NCBI RefSeq assembly: GCF_041435015.1
Contig: NZ_CP107989.1
Span: forward strand, 1,984,001 to 2,048,000
DNA from: Streptomyces canus
GTDB lineage: Bacteria; Actinomycetota; Actinomycetes; Streptomycetales; Streptomycetaceae
DNA length: 64,000 nucleotides
Reading direction: 5' to 3'
This document shows positions 51,331 to 59,923 of this stretch, piece by piece; position 1 is the stretch's first letter, and the number at the start of each line of letters is the position of its first letter. The translations under genes were made by a program, and so were the position numbers. The notes under the pieces are model-generated. The model made no database searches and was not told the origin of the DNA. It saw only the letters and a program-made list of their open reading frames with translations.

Positions 51331-52422
51331 ATGAAACTTCTCAAGCCGGTCGTCTCGGTGTACACGGTGCCGACCGACGCCCCCGAGGCCGACGGCACGC
51401 TGTCGTGGGACACCACGACCATGGTGATCGTCGAGGTGACGACGGGTGACGAGACCGGCACGGGCTGGACCTACGGCCCGGCCGCGGTCGGCGACTTCCT
51501 CACCGAGCACCTCGCCCCGCTGGTCGAGGGCCGCAGCGCGCTGGACATCCCGGCGCTGCACGAGGCGATGTGCCGTTCGGTCCGCAACGCGGGCCGCCCC
51601 GGCATCGCGGCCTGTGCGATCTCGGCCCTCGACATCGCCCTGTGGGACCTGAAGGCCCGCCTCCTGGAGCTCCCGCTGGCGCACCTGCTCGGCGTCGCCC
51701 GCGAACGCGTTCCCGTCTACGGCAGCGGCGGCTTCACGACGTACCACGACACGCATCTGGCCGCGCAGCTCAACGGCTGGGTGCACGGTCAGGGCATTCC
51801 CCGCGTCAAGCTGAAGATCGGCGAGAGCTGGGGGCACGCGGTCCACCGCGATCTGTCCCGGGTCCGGACGGCCCGCGAAGTCATCGGCCCGGACGCGGAG
51901 TTGCACGTCGACGCGAACGGCGCGTACACCCGCAAGCAGGCCATCCGGGTGGGCAACGCCCTGGTGGAGCACGGCGTCGGCTGGTTCGAGGAGCCGGTGT
52001 CCTCCGACGACCTGACCGGTCTGCGCCTGGTCCGCGACGCGCTGGTCTGCGATGTCACGGCCGGTGAGTACGGCTACGACCTCCCGTACTTCGCCCGCAT
52101 GATCACGGCCGGCGCGGTCGACTGTCTCCAGGCGGACGTAACCCGCTGCGGCGGCATCACGGAGTTCCTCCGTGCGGCGGCCCTGGCCCAGTCCCACGGC
52201 CTGGAGATCTCCACCCACTGCGCCCCGCACGCGCACGCTGCGGCGGCCGCCGCGATCCCCAACATCCGGCACATCGAGTGGTTCCACGACCACGTCCGCA
52301 TCGAGGACATGTTCTTCGCCGGGGCACTGGACCCGACGGGCGGCACGGTCCGCCCGGTGGCGGGTGTGGGACACGGCCTCACGCTGCGCACGGAGGAGGT
52401 GGAGGAGTACCGGGTGGCTTGA
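51331..52422 (+). CDS. Enolase-superfamily dehydratase/racemase (mandelate racemase subgroup)
   Basis: 363-residue enzyme. The C-terminal barrel carries KLKIGE (KxK base, about residue 158), metal ligands in VDANG (about 192), FEEP (about 218) and GEYGYD (about 244), and the STHCAPHAH His (about 291), the mandelate-racemase arrangement. N-terminal capping domain residues 1-120. This group abstracts an alpha-proton from carboxylate sugars or aromatic acids; the substrate cannot be told. It sits three bases after the LLM oxidoreductase, suggesting a short catabolic unit. Confidence 0.9.
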   Translation: MKLLKPVVSVYTVPTDAPEADGTLSWDTTTMVIVEVTTGDETGTGWTYGPAAVGDFLTEHLAPLVEGRSALDIPALHEAMCRSVRNAGRPGIAACAISALDIALWDLKARLLELPLAHLLGVARERVPVYGSGGFTTYHDTHLAAQLNGWVHGQGIPRVKLKIGESWGHAVHRDLSRVRTAREVIGPDAELHVDANGAYTRKQAIRVGNALVEHGVGWFEEPVSSDDLTGLRLVRDALVCDVTAGEYGYDLPYFARMITAGAVDCLQADVTRCGGITEFLRAAALAQSHGLEISTHCAPHAHAAAAAAIPNIRHIEWFHDHVRIEDMFFAGALDPTGGTVRPVAGVGHGLTLRTEEVEEYRVA

Positions 52423-52436
52423 ACCCCCACTGCTCT

Positions 52437-52472
52437 CACCGCACGACCAGCCTGCACCGCACGACCAGCCTG
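52437..52472. repeat. 18-bp tandem direct repeat in intergenic gap
   Basis: CACCGCACGACCAGCCTG occurs twice in tandem (52437-52454, 52455-52472), just after the enolase-family gene. No function evident. Confidence 0.8.
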
Positions 52473-52480
52473 CGTCGGGT

Positions 52481-53488
52481 TCAGCCCCGACGCCGCAGCC
52501 CGACGGTCACCGCGGCGCCCAGCCCACCGGCCGCGGCGGCCACGAGCATGCGTCCCCGGTTCCTGGACAACCAGTCCTGCGGGCTGCTGGAGAGGGCCTC
52601 CTCGTCGAACCGCCCGTGCGCCCCGAAGTCCCGCCCGTGCGGCCCGTCCGCGGGCACCCACAGGTTCCAGGGACCACCGTGCTCCCCCTCTTCCTGCTGC
52701 GCCTCGACGTTGGTGCGGGCGAGGTAACGGTCCAGCACCCCCGGCGCGACCGCGTTGGCGATGAGCGTGGCCACCGTGGACCCGCCGACCCAGTACTCCC
52801 GCCGCCGCGCGTGGAAGGCCGCGTGCACGATCGCGCGAGCGGCGACCTCCGGCTGATACACCGGCGCCACAGGACGCGCCCGGCCCGGCATCCGGTTCAA
52901 CACCCAGTCGAACTGGGGTGTGTTGAGGCCCGGCAGCTGCACCATCGTCGTACGGACACCGCTGCCCGTGTGCAGCAGCTCGCACCGCAGGGACTCGTTG
53001 AAGCCCTGGATGGCGTGCTTGGCCCCGCAGTACGCCGACTGCAGCGGAATACCCCGGTAGGCCAGCGCGGATCCCACCTGCACGACAGTCCCGCGGTCCC
53101 GCGGCAGCATGTGGTGGAGGGCGGCCCGGGTGCCGAACACATAGCCCAGGTACGTCACTTCGGTCACCCGGCGGAACTCGTCCGGCGTGATCTCGGTGAA
53201 CGGCGCGAAGACCCCGGAGAAGGCGTTGTTGACCCAGACGTCGATGTGCCCGAAGGCGTCCACGACCTGCTGGGCCGCGTCGTCGACCGCCTTGGAGTCG
53301 GCCATGTCGACGCTCACGACGAGCGCCTCGCCGCCCGCCTGCTGCACGTCGTCGGCGGCGGCCGCGAGGCCCTCGCGCCCCCGGGCCAACAGGGCGACCC
53401 GGGCCCCGCGTTCGGCGAAGGCCCGGGCCGTGGCCCGTCCCACCCCGCCGCTGGCCCCGGTCACCACGACGACCTTGCCGCGCTTCAC
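52481..53488 (-). CDS. Short-chain dehydrogenase/reductase with C-terminal membrane anchor
   Basis: 335-residue classical SDR extended at the C-terminus. VTGASGGVGRATARAFAERG (cofactor, residues 9-28), NNAFSG (about 88), catalytic Ser in VGSALAYRG (about 142) and Tyr-x3-Lys in SAYCGAKHAI (about 155-160). Residues 250-310 are extra, and a hydrophobic helix (GRMLVAAAAGGLGAAVTVGL) before a basic end (RRRG) anchors it to the membrane. GTG 53488 follows GGAAGGAA. Substrate unknown; many Streptomyces carry this anchored type. Confidence 0.9.
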   Translation of the reverse strand: MKRGKVVVVTGASGGVGRATARAFAERGARVALLARGREGLAAAADDVQQAGGEALVVSVDMADSKAVDDAAQQVVDAFGHIDVWVNNAFSGVFAPFTEITPDEFRRVTEVTYLGYVFGTRAALHHMLPRDRGTVVQVGSALAYRGIPLQSAYCGAKHAIQGFNESLRCELLHTGSGVRTTMVQLPGLNTPQFDWVLNRMPGRARPVAPVYQPEVAARAIVHAAFHARRREYWVGGSTVATLIANAVAPGVLDRYLARTNVEAQQEEGEHGGPWNLWVPADGPHGRDFGAHGRFDEEALSSSPQDWLSRNRGRMLVAAAAGGLGAAVTVGLRRRG

Positions 53489-53520
53489 GCCCGTTCCTTC
53501 CGTGCGTCGCGCACCACGCG

Positions 53521-53985
53521 TCACGCCCGGTGGTGCGGCTGCTCGGGGTCGATGTCGTCCTGCCGCGGCGCCGCGGCCGGTTCCGGTGTGCCCGCTGCCT
53601 CGGGGGCGACGGGCGGCATGGGCGGATACGGCGTCCCGAGCCCGCTCGGCGGCGCGGCCGGCGTCTCCGCCCGCCCGGCCGTGGGCCGGGACGCGGCGGG
53701 CCTGGCGGCACCGCGCAGCACATACGCCACGGCCCCCAGGATCACGGCGGTGATCAGCGCGGCGGCCCAGTCGGGCAGCCCGAGAGCGAGGGCGAGTCCC
53801 ACGGCAAGTGCCAGTGCCGCTCCCGCGTACAGCGCAACGGCACCGGAGGCGGCGTACAGCATGGCCGTACGGCGCTGCTTGCGCGTCTGCTCGCGCAGCT
53901 CGTCCCGTACGGTCTCGCGTGCCACCTGCGCCAGCTCGTCGACCAGATGCTTGTCCAGATGCTCCAGGTGATCCAAGCGCTCCAT
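53521..53985 (-). CDS. Phage-holin-superfamily (Holin-X type) membrane protein
   Basis: 154-residue protein: coiled helical N-terminus (residues 1-40), two membrane helices (about 43-68 and 72-92), then a Pro/Ala-rich cytosolic tail. It matches the actinobacterial holin-superfamily III (PF07332) pattern; in Streptomyces these are chromosomal housekeeping proteins, not prophage lysis genes. ATG 53985. It lies 32 bases upstream of the anchored SDR gene in the same direction, probably the same transcript. Confidence 0.8.
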   Translation of the reverse strand: MERLDHLEHLDKHLVDELAQVARETVRDELREQTRKQRRTAMLYAASGAVALYAGAALALAVGLALALGLPDWAAALITAVILGAVAYVLRGAARPAASRPTAGRAETPAAPPSGLGTPYPPMPPVAPEAAGTPEPAAAPRQDDIDPEQPHHRA

Positions 53986-54320
53986 GGCCGCCGGGTACCC
54001 GCACAGGCGTGCGCATAACTCCAGGTTCGCCTGTGCGGAAGCGCACGTGTTCGCGGATTCTTGCAGGGGCCAACCGCTGAACCCGCGCGTTGTCCCCTGG
54101 TTGGGGACAGGAACGGGGACGGGTTCGTCCGTGCCTGCAGGGGATGAGGGCTCGTACGCGCCGGACTCTTCGGGGGCCGTGTCGTCTTTTTGCTCGCCCT
54201 GTGACTCTCGACTCTCCTGGTCGACGTCGGCGCGCCGCTCGTCGAGCCGCTTACTCAGCTCGGTGAGCCCGGCACCGAGCCTGCCCGAGCCACCCTGGCA
54301 CTCGAGACATGACCCGTCCC
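53986..54320. other. Gene-free gap at the edge of the lower-GC operon
   Basis: 335 bases between the holin-family start and the ferredoxin stop. It contains a hairpin (TGTCCCC 54091-54097, loop TGGTT, GGGGACA 54103-54109). A minus-strand frame, in register with the holin gene, stays open from about 54332 but has no start codon; its sequence (LTELSKRLDERRADVDQ) looks partly coding, so it may be the tail of a lost gene. I see no RNA gene or attachment site. Confidence 0.5.
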
Positions 54321-54653
54321 TTAGAACTGAGTGTCAGGAATGTGTACTTCCATCCCGGCCATGTCGGCTGTCACAGGGATTTGGCAGGTGAGGCGGCTGT
54401 TGGAGGTGCGTGACGCCGGTACCCCCTCGAGGATCATCTCCTCGTTTTCGTCAGCCGGAGGGAGGAGCGGCAGGTGCTTTTCGTCGATGTAGGCGTGACA
54501 GGTTCCGCAGGAAGCGCAGCCGCCGCAGTCGCCGATGATGCCGGGCACGAGATGGTCGAGTGCCGCTTGCTTGAGGCTCTGGCCGACGATGGCCTCCACG
54601 GGGTGCGGTGTTCCGTCGGCCTCGATGAACTTGATCACTGGCACGTCAGGCAC
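54321..54653 (-). CDS. [2Fe-2S] ferredoxin, adrenodoxin/putidaredoxin type
   Basis: 110-residue electron carrier. Cluster ligands: GDCGGCASCGTCHAY gives the C-x5-C-x2-C set (about residues 43, 49, 52), and the fourth is in RLTCQIP (about 90). This is the vertebrate/putidaredoxin-type 2Fe-2S ferredoxin used by class I P450 systems. GTG 54653 overlaps the reductase stop by eight bases. It is the terminal gene of the operon and serves the P450 through the upstream reductase. Confidence 0.92.
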   Translation of the reverse strand: MPDVPVIKFIEADGTPHPVEAIVGQSLKQAALDHLVPGIIGDCGGCASCGTCHAYIDEKHLPLLPPADENEEMILEGVPASRTSNSRLTCQIPVTADMAGMEVHIPDTQF

Positions 54654-55887
54654 GCCTTTCTGCGGTGGATTGGTGTCGCTTCATCAGTTCGGACAGCGGG
54701 AGGTCTTCGGAGGCGGCTTCATCCCCGGTCATGGCGGCCCGCGCCGTGACGAGTTGCCGGGCGGCCGTGAAATCCCGCGGCCGGTTGACCGCGTGCAGGC
54801 CGGTGATGATGCCGTTGCGCAGATACACCACGCTGAAGGAGTTCGATGACGGGTCGCCGCGGACGACATCTGTGTCGCCGGTCTGCGGCAGGCCGGCCGT
54901 CTGGATCTTGTGGTCGTACTGATCGGACCAGAACCAGGGCGCCGTAAAACGCTCGGTCGGCTTTCCGCACAGGGTCCGGGCCGCGGTTCTGGCCTGGTCA
55001 GTGGCGTTCTGAACGGATTCGAGGCGTACGCTGCGGCCGAGGAAACCGTGCCACTGTCGCGTGCAGTCGCCCGCGGCGACGATGTCGGGGTCCTCGGTCC
55101 GGGCCACGGCGTCGACCAGGACACCGTCGTCGACGGCCAGTCCCGCGGTGGCGGCGAGGGTGTCGTTCGGAGCGATCCCCACGCCAGTCAGGATCAGGTC
55201 GGCTCTGACCACGGTGTCATCGCTGAGCTCCGCAAGGAGGGCTCCGTCGCGCCGGGCGACGCTGCGCACGGACACGCCTGTGCGCAGATCGACACCGTGA
55301 CTGCGGTGCTCGCGTTCGACGAAGGCGGAGACGGCCGGTGGGCACGTCCGGGCCAGGACTCGCGGCTGGGCCTCTACGAGCGTCACCGCGATCCCCATGT
55401 CGGTCGCGGCGGCCGCCGTCTCCAGGCCGATGAATCCGCCACCGACGATCAGTAGGGTGCCACCGGACTGCAGTTCCTGCCGCAGCGCGATCGCGTCGTC
55501 GAGGTGATGCAGAGTCCTGCCTGGGACGTGGCCGGAGCCGAATCGGAGAGGACGCGGACTGCCACCGGTGGTGAGAGCCAGCTTGTCGTAGCGCAGCGTG
55601 CGCCCGTCGGCCAAGGCGACGGATCGTGTCCGGCGGTCAATCCCGACCGCGGCAGTGTCGAGTTCGACCTCGATGCCGGCGTTGGTGTAGGTGTCCAGGG
55701 CGCGAATCCGCAGTGCCACCTGATCGACTTTGCCGTGCAGGAACGCCTTGGACAGCGGCGGGCGCTGGTAGGGCAGGTGGGGTTCGGCTCCGACGAGCAG
55801 GATTCGGTCGCTGAAACCGTTCTGCCGCAGTGCCACGGCCAGTTCCGAGCCGGCCTGTCCCGCACCGACGATGACGACGGTCTTCAC
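54646..55887 (-). CDS. Ferredoxin reductase (FAD/NADH, putidaredoxin-reductase type)
   Basis: 413-residue flavoprotein. FAD motif VVIVGAGQAGSELAVALRQ (residues 4-20), LPYQRPPLSKAFL (about 45), NAD motif LLIVGGGFIGLETAAAA (about 148), AAGDCTRQ (about 270) and the reductase C-terminal domain WFWSDQYDHKIQTAG (about 325). It passes electrons from NAD(P)H to the adjacent ferredoxin. GTG 55887 overlaps the P450 stop (GTGA). The three genes make a complete class I P450 system. Confidence 0.93.
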   Translation of the reverse strand: MKTVVIVGAGQAGSELAVALRQNGFSDRILLVGAEPHLPYQRPPLSKAFLHGKVDQVALRIRALDTYTNAGIEVELDTAAVGIDRRTRSVALADGRTLRYDKLALTTGGSPRPLRFGSGHVPGRTLHHLDDAIALRQELQSGGTLLIVGGGFIGLETAAAATDMGIAVTLVEAQPRVLARTCPPAVSAFVEREHRSHGVDLRTGVSVRSVARRDGALLAELSDDTVVRADLILTGVGIAPNDTLAATAGLAVDDGVLVDAVARTEDPDIVAAGDCTRQWHGFLGRSVRLESVQNATDQARTAARTLCGKPTERFTAPWFWSDQYDHKIQTAGLPQTGDTDVVRGDPSSNSFSVVYLRNGIITGLHAVNRPRDFTAARQLVTARAAMTGDEAASEDLPLSELMKRHQSTAERRA

Positions 55888-57173
55888 CGGTGCACCCGTC
55901 GGATGGTGACCGGCAACGCCGTCAGCTGCCGCATCATGGAGTGGGCCGCCCATTCGTGATCGTCCCCGACCAGTGCGATATCGACATCGGGCGCGGTCAG
56001 GGCGGTCACGGCGATCTCGGTGAGCATCCGGGCCACGTTCCTGCCTGGGCACAGATGGGCACCGCCGCCGAAGGTCGCGCCGTGCTGGATCTGCCGGGTC
56101 AGCCGGTAGCTGTCGGGGTCGTCGAAGACCTCGGGATCGCGATTGGCCGCGGCCCACATCATGAGGACCGGTGTGCCGGCGGGGACGGAGACGCCGTTGT
56201 ACTCGACGTCCTGCAGCGTCAGTCGCTGACTGAGCATCAGCGGGGACTCCAGACGTGTGCCCTCGTAGAAGGCACTGGTGACCAACGCCGGGTCAGCACG
56301 GACCTGTTCCAGGGCCGTCCCGTCGCTCAGCATCCGGAAGACCACGTTCTCGATCGCCACACCGATCGTGTGGAAGCCGTCGAAGAAGTTCGAGGCCACC
56401 AACGAGCCGATGTCCTCCGGCTTGCCCTCCATGTCGATCGTGGTGAGTTCGGCCGCCATGTCGTCGAGAAGCGCGTTGCCTCCGTCCGACCAGGCCTTCC
56501 GAACGGCTTCTCCGACCACGTCCATGTACGTCGCCGCAGCAGAGAACAGGCGCTGCGACTGCTCGGGCGTGCGGGTGAGCAGGAACGTCAGGCTCATCTC
56601 CTCCATGAGGTGCTGGACGTGCGCCGCCTGGTCGCTGCTCAGCCCGAGTTGCTCGGCCCAGAAGCGGGTGACGAACCGCCCGGCGAACTCCCGGGAGAAG
56701 TCGGTCCGGTCGCGCCCGGCGCACTCCTCGACAAGTTCCTGTGCGAGGCGTGCGGCGGCGGGAGCGAAACGGAGGATGTTCCGGGGCAGCAGTTGCCGGA
56801 CCAGGAGATTACGGTACGGCTGATGCAGCGGAGGGTTGGAGGTGAACACCTGGTTCCGCAGGAACCTGCCGTACCCTTCGGTCTGTTCGGGATCCGGTTT
56901 GGTCACGGGCCCGGAGCCGAGATCCGCTTCGGTGGCCATCCACAGGACGATGTCCGCGGGCACGTTGCCCAACGCCGGATTCGCCGCGAGCGTTCTGGCG
57001 TCTTTGTTACGGAGCACGACGAGACTGTTCATCGGGCCCCGGAGAAAGTCGGTTCCTTCTCGGCCCCGCAACTCCCATGCCGCTTTAACGAAGTTGCGTG
57101 AGAAATTGTCGAATGTGATGAAGTCCTCAATGGCGGGTAGATCTGCCACCGAAGTCAGCTGTGTGGAGGACAT
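55884..57173 (-). CDS. Cytochrome P450
   Basis: 429-residue bacterial-type P450. Haem ligand Cys375 in FGGGAHLCPGR, ExxR pair Glu304 to Arg307 (EGTRLES) and meander motif present. The I-helix reads DGFHTIG: Thr269 is conserved but the acidic residue normally before it is His268, which would alter proton delivery or oxygen activation. ATG 57173 has AGGT-type ribosome site; 46 bases separate it from the FAD oxidase gene upstream. Substrate unknown; the companions suggest an alcohol, sugar-derived or alicyclic carbon source or small molecule. Confidence 0.92.
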   Translation of the reverse strand: MSSTQLTSVADLPAIEDFITFDNFSRNFVKAAWELRGREGTDFLRGPMNSLVVLRNKDARTLAANPALGNVPADIVLWMATEADLGSGPVTKPDPEQTEGYGRFLRNQVFTSNPPLHQPYRNLLVRQLLPRNILRFAPAAARLAQELVEECAGRDRTDFSREFAGRFVTRFWAEQLGLSSDQAAHVQHLMEEMSLTFLLTRTPEQSQRLFSAAATYMDVVGEAVRKAWSDGGNALLDDMAAELTTIDMEGKPEDIGSLVASNFFDGFHTIGVAIENVVFRMLSDGTALEQVRADPALVTSAFYEGTRLESPLMLSQRLTLQDVEYNGVSVPAGTPVLMMWAAANRDPEVFDDPDSYRLTRQIQHGATFGGGAHLCPGRNVARMLTEIAVTALTAPDVDIALVGDDHEWAAHSMMRQLTALPVTIRRVHR

Positions 57174-57219
57174 GGGTTTACCTACCACCTTTCGGTAATG
57201 AGCTGTGGACAGGGCCGGG

Positions 57220-58563
57220 TCAGTCGCCCAGGACTCGTCGAAGGTATGCGTTGCCGAAGCGCCGATCCGGATCGAGGCGGTCACGCAGTGCGGTGAATTC
57301 ACCGAAGCGTGGATACGCCGCCGCGAAGTAGTCGGCGTCACGTGTGTGCAGCTTGCCCCAGTGCGGGCGTCCGCCGTGCGCGGTGAAGATGCGCTCCGCC
57401 GCGGCGAAGTACTCACGGAAGGGCATGCCCGGGTAGGTGTGGACGGCGATGTATCCGCTCTCACGGCCCGACGCCGTGGAGAGGGTGATGTCGTCCGCGG
57501 GTGCCGTACGCACTTCGACGGGAAAGCTGATCCGCAGATCCGAACGGTCAACCATGGCCTTCAACTCGCGCAGGGCGCCGATCAGTGCCTCGCGCGGGAG
57601 GGCGTACTCCATCTCGATCATCTTCACCCGGCGGGGGGATGTGAAGACCTTGTACGGGATGTCCGTGTAGGTGCGGGCGGAAAGAGCCCGGCTCGACACC
57701 CTCGCTATGGCCGGGACGGCGGCCGGCACGGCACGTCCAAGCGAGTTGGCTGCCTGGAAAACACCGTTGGAGAGAAACTCGTCCTCGAACCAGCCTCTGA
57801 ACCGGCCCATCGGGGCGAGCGGACCTGTGCTGCGGTTGTTTCGCAGGGTGTTGCAGTTTCCGGTGTGCGGGAACCAGTAGAATTCGAAGTGATCGTTGGC
57901 CGCGTGGAGTTCGTCGTAGGTCGCGGTGACCGTGTCGAACGTCATCGGTTCGTCCTGCGCGGTGAGAAGGAACAGTGGTTCCACGGCGAACGTGATGGCA
58001 CTGACAACCCCGAGCGCGCCCAGCCCGATGCGTGCAGCGGCGAACACGTCCGGGTTCTCCTTCTCGGAGCAGGTGAGCAACGAGCCGTCCGCCGTCACCA
58101 GTTCAAGGCCGCGTATCTGGGCCGCGATCGCTGCCGAGCTGCGGCCCGTGCCATGGGTGCCCGTACTGGTCGCGCCGGCGACGGTCTGCTCCATGATGTC
58201 GCCCATGTTGGTGAGTGACAGGCCTTCCCGGGCCAGGGCGACGTTCAGGTCCCTGAGGCGTGTGCCCGCTTCCACGGTCACGGTTCCGGCCTCCCGGTCG
58301 ATGGCGCGAATGCCGGTCAGGCGGTCAGGCCGTATCAGCACGCCCTCGGTCGCGGCAGCGGCGGTGAACGAGTGGCCGCTGCCGACGGGCTTCACCGGCA
58401 GGCCGTCCTCGGCCGCCTCGCGCACAACGGCGCAGAGCTCATCGACCGAGGCGGGTGCGACGTCCCTCACTGGGCGGGCCGTGACGTTCCCGGCCCAGTT
58501 CCGCCACACACTCCTGTTCGCGCGGTTCTTGCCCGTGTGCGCGCTGTAGCGGGTCGTTGCCAC
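57220..58563 (-). CDS. FAD-linked lactone/alditol oxidase (D-arabinono-1,4-lactone oxidase family)
   Basis: 447-residue vanillyl-alcohol-oxidase-fold enzyme. KPVGSGHSFTAAA (residues 58-70; the His is where relatives attach FAD), the TGTHGTGR loop, and the C-terminal HWGK (HWxK motif, about 410) mark the aldonolactone oxidase/alditol oxidase family. GTG start after GGAG. It oxidises a polyol or lactone using oxygen in known members. In the same operon as a P450, lactonase (SMP-30) and aldehyde dehydrogenase, which together could take an alcohol to acid. Confidence 0.9.
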   Translation of the reverse strand: MATTRYSAHTGKNRANRSVWRNWAGNVTARPVRDVAPASVDELCAVVREAAEDGLPVKPVGSGHSFTAAAATEGVLIRPDRLTGIRAIDREAGTVTVEAGTRLRDLNVALAREGLSLTNMGDIMEQTVAGATSTGTHGTGRSSAAIAAQIRGLELVTADGSLLTCSEKENPDVFAAARIGLGALGVVSAITFAVEPLFLLTAQDEPMTFDTVTATYDELHAANDHFEFYWFPHTGNCNTLRNNRSTGPLAPMGRFRGWFEDEFLSNGVFQAANSLGRAVPAAVPAIARVSSRALSARTYTDIPYKVFTSPRRVKMIEMEYALPREALIGALRELKAMVDRSDLRISFPVEVRTAPADDITLSTASGRESGYIAVHTYPGMPFREYFAAAERIFTAHGGRPHWGKLHTRDADYFAAAYPRFGEFTALRDRLDPDRRFGNAYLRRVLGD

Positions 58564-58609
58564 GTCCTACTCCTCCTCGGTGAGCTGGGCGGTGGTGCCA
58601 CGCGCGTAT

Positions 58610-59881
58610 CTAGCGGACGGAACGGATGCGGTACACAAGGAGCGCTCCGACGGCGGCGGCCGCACCCACGAGCGCGAAGAGAAGCGGGTAGCCGTGTTGC
58701 GAACTGATGATCGCTCCGGCGATCAACGGGGCGATTGCCGGGGGAACGACCGAGCCGATGTTCATGATGCCGAGGTCCTTGGCCCGACTCTCGGCGTCGG
58801 GGAGTACTTGTGTGATCAGAGCCTGGTCGACGGCCATGTACGCACCGAAGCCGCCGCCCATGAGAGCGGATGCCACCATCATGACGGTGAGGCTCGGGGC
58901 GCTCGCCAGCAGGAAGCCGGAAGCAGCCTGGAGCAGCGCCGCCAGGGCGACGAAGATCCGTCGTCGGCCGAGGCGGTCGGACAGCACACCGGCGGCGGCG
59001 GTGGCCACAAGGCCGGCCAGGAGATAGAGAACGGTGCAGACCAGCAGGCTGCCGGCCGGATCGGTGACTTTGAGATCGTCGGTGAGGAAGTAGAGCGTGT
59101 AACACGTGCCCAGCGAGTTCGCCAGATTCACCAGGAGCCGTCCGCCGAAGGCCCAGGCGAATTCCCGGTTCCTGAGCGAGCTGCCCATCGATACGAGCAG
59201 TTCCCCGATGCTGAGCGGTGCCTCGGCGTTGAAGGCGATGTCGCGATGGGCGGCCAGGAACGGCACCAGGCAGACGATCAGCAGGACCGCGATGACGGCG
59301 AACCCGGACATGGGGGAGAGTCCGAAAGCCGACACGAGGGCGATGCCGACGACCACGCCGAGGGCCTGGGGACCGTAGATGGCGCTGGAGATCATGCCGC
59401 GTTGGTCTTCGGGAACGCGGTCGGCGATGATGGCGGTGAGCCCGGCGGTGGCTGCGCTGAGACCGATCATGCCGGCCGCCCACGCCACGACCACACCGGT
59501 CACGGTGGTCTGCGCGCCGGTGACGATCAGCCCGACGGCGAAGGCGACAGCGCCCGCCGTGAGCCAGAGTCTGCGCCGGCCGAAGCGGCTGCGGGAACGG
59601 TCGCACAGGGCGCCGCACAGGGGCAGGGCGACGAGTGCGACCAGCCCGGAGACACCGTTGACGATGGCGAAGTCGTAGACCTTAGAGGCCGGATCGATCG
59701 CTTCCAGCTGCTGGGGGAGCAGCAGCTGGAGGGGGACGAGGTTGGCCATCCAGAAGCCGAACCACACCAGACCGTACAGACTGGTCCAGCGGCGCGAGAC
59801 GGGCGCGGCCGGTCCTTGGCCGGTGGCCGGGCCGAGGGGGCTTGCAAGGGCAGGAGCGGGTGAGTTGACGTCGGGGAGCAT
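58610..59881 (-). CDS. MFS transporter
   Basis: 423-residue membrane protein with 12 likely helices. The loop CDRSRSRFGRRRLWL after TM2 (about residues 96-108) and SDRLGRRRIFV in the second half are the MFS G-x3-D-R/K-x-G-R-R signatures. N-terminal 30 residues are disordered. It lies between the aldolase-like and FAD oxidase genes with gaps of about 45 bases each side, so it very likely moves this operon's substrate or product. Not a known drug-efflux type by signature. Confidence 0.92.
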   Translation of the reverse strand: MLPDVNSPAPALASPLGPATGQGPAAPVSRRWTSLYGLVWFGFWMANLVPLQLLLPQQLEAIDPASKVYDFAIVNGVSGLVALVALPLCGALCDRSRSRFGRRRLWLTAGAVAFAVGLIVTGAQTTVTGVVVAWAAGMIGLSAATAGLTAIIADRVPEDQRGMISSAIYGPQALGVVVGIALVSAFGLSPMSGFAVIAVLLIVCLVPFLAAHRDIAFNAEAPLSIGELLVSMGSSLRNREFAWAFGGRLLVNLANSLGTCYTLYFLTDDLKVTDPAGSLLVCTVLYLLAGLVATAAAGVLSDRLGRRRIFVALAALLQAASGFLLASAPSLTVMMVASALMGGGFGAYMAVDQALITQVLPDAESRAKDLGIMNIGSVVPPAIAPLIAGAIISSQHGYPLLFALVGAAAAVGALLVYRIRSVR

Positions 59882-59923
59882 CGGGCCTCCGGCAGAAGGT
59901 GGGCCGCGGACAGAGGAAATGGG

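Noticed and set aside
48376..52374. A single 1332-codon leftward frame through the LLM and enolase genes into NDH-2
   Set aside because: Only the part from GTG 50229 has family motifs and a ribosome site; upstream it is antisense to two clear genes and has low-complexity Arg/Ala/Val/Leu content.
52437..52472. 18-bp tandem repeat as a regulatory iteron
   Set aside because: Only two copies, at the ends of convergent genes, with no promoter features.
53521..53985. Evidence of a prophage from holin-type genes
   Set aside because: No phage structural, integrase or lysin genes are nearby; these holin-family proteins are ordinary Streptomyces chromosomal genes.
57174..57219. TTACC/GGTAA inverted repeat before the P450 gene
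   Set aside because: Five-base arms with an 11-base spacer in a 46-base gap are too weak to call an operator.
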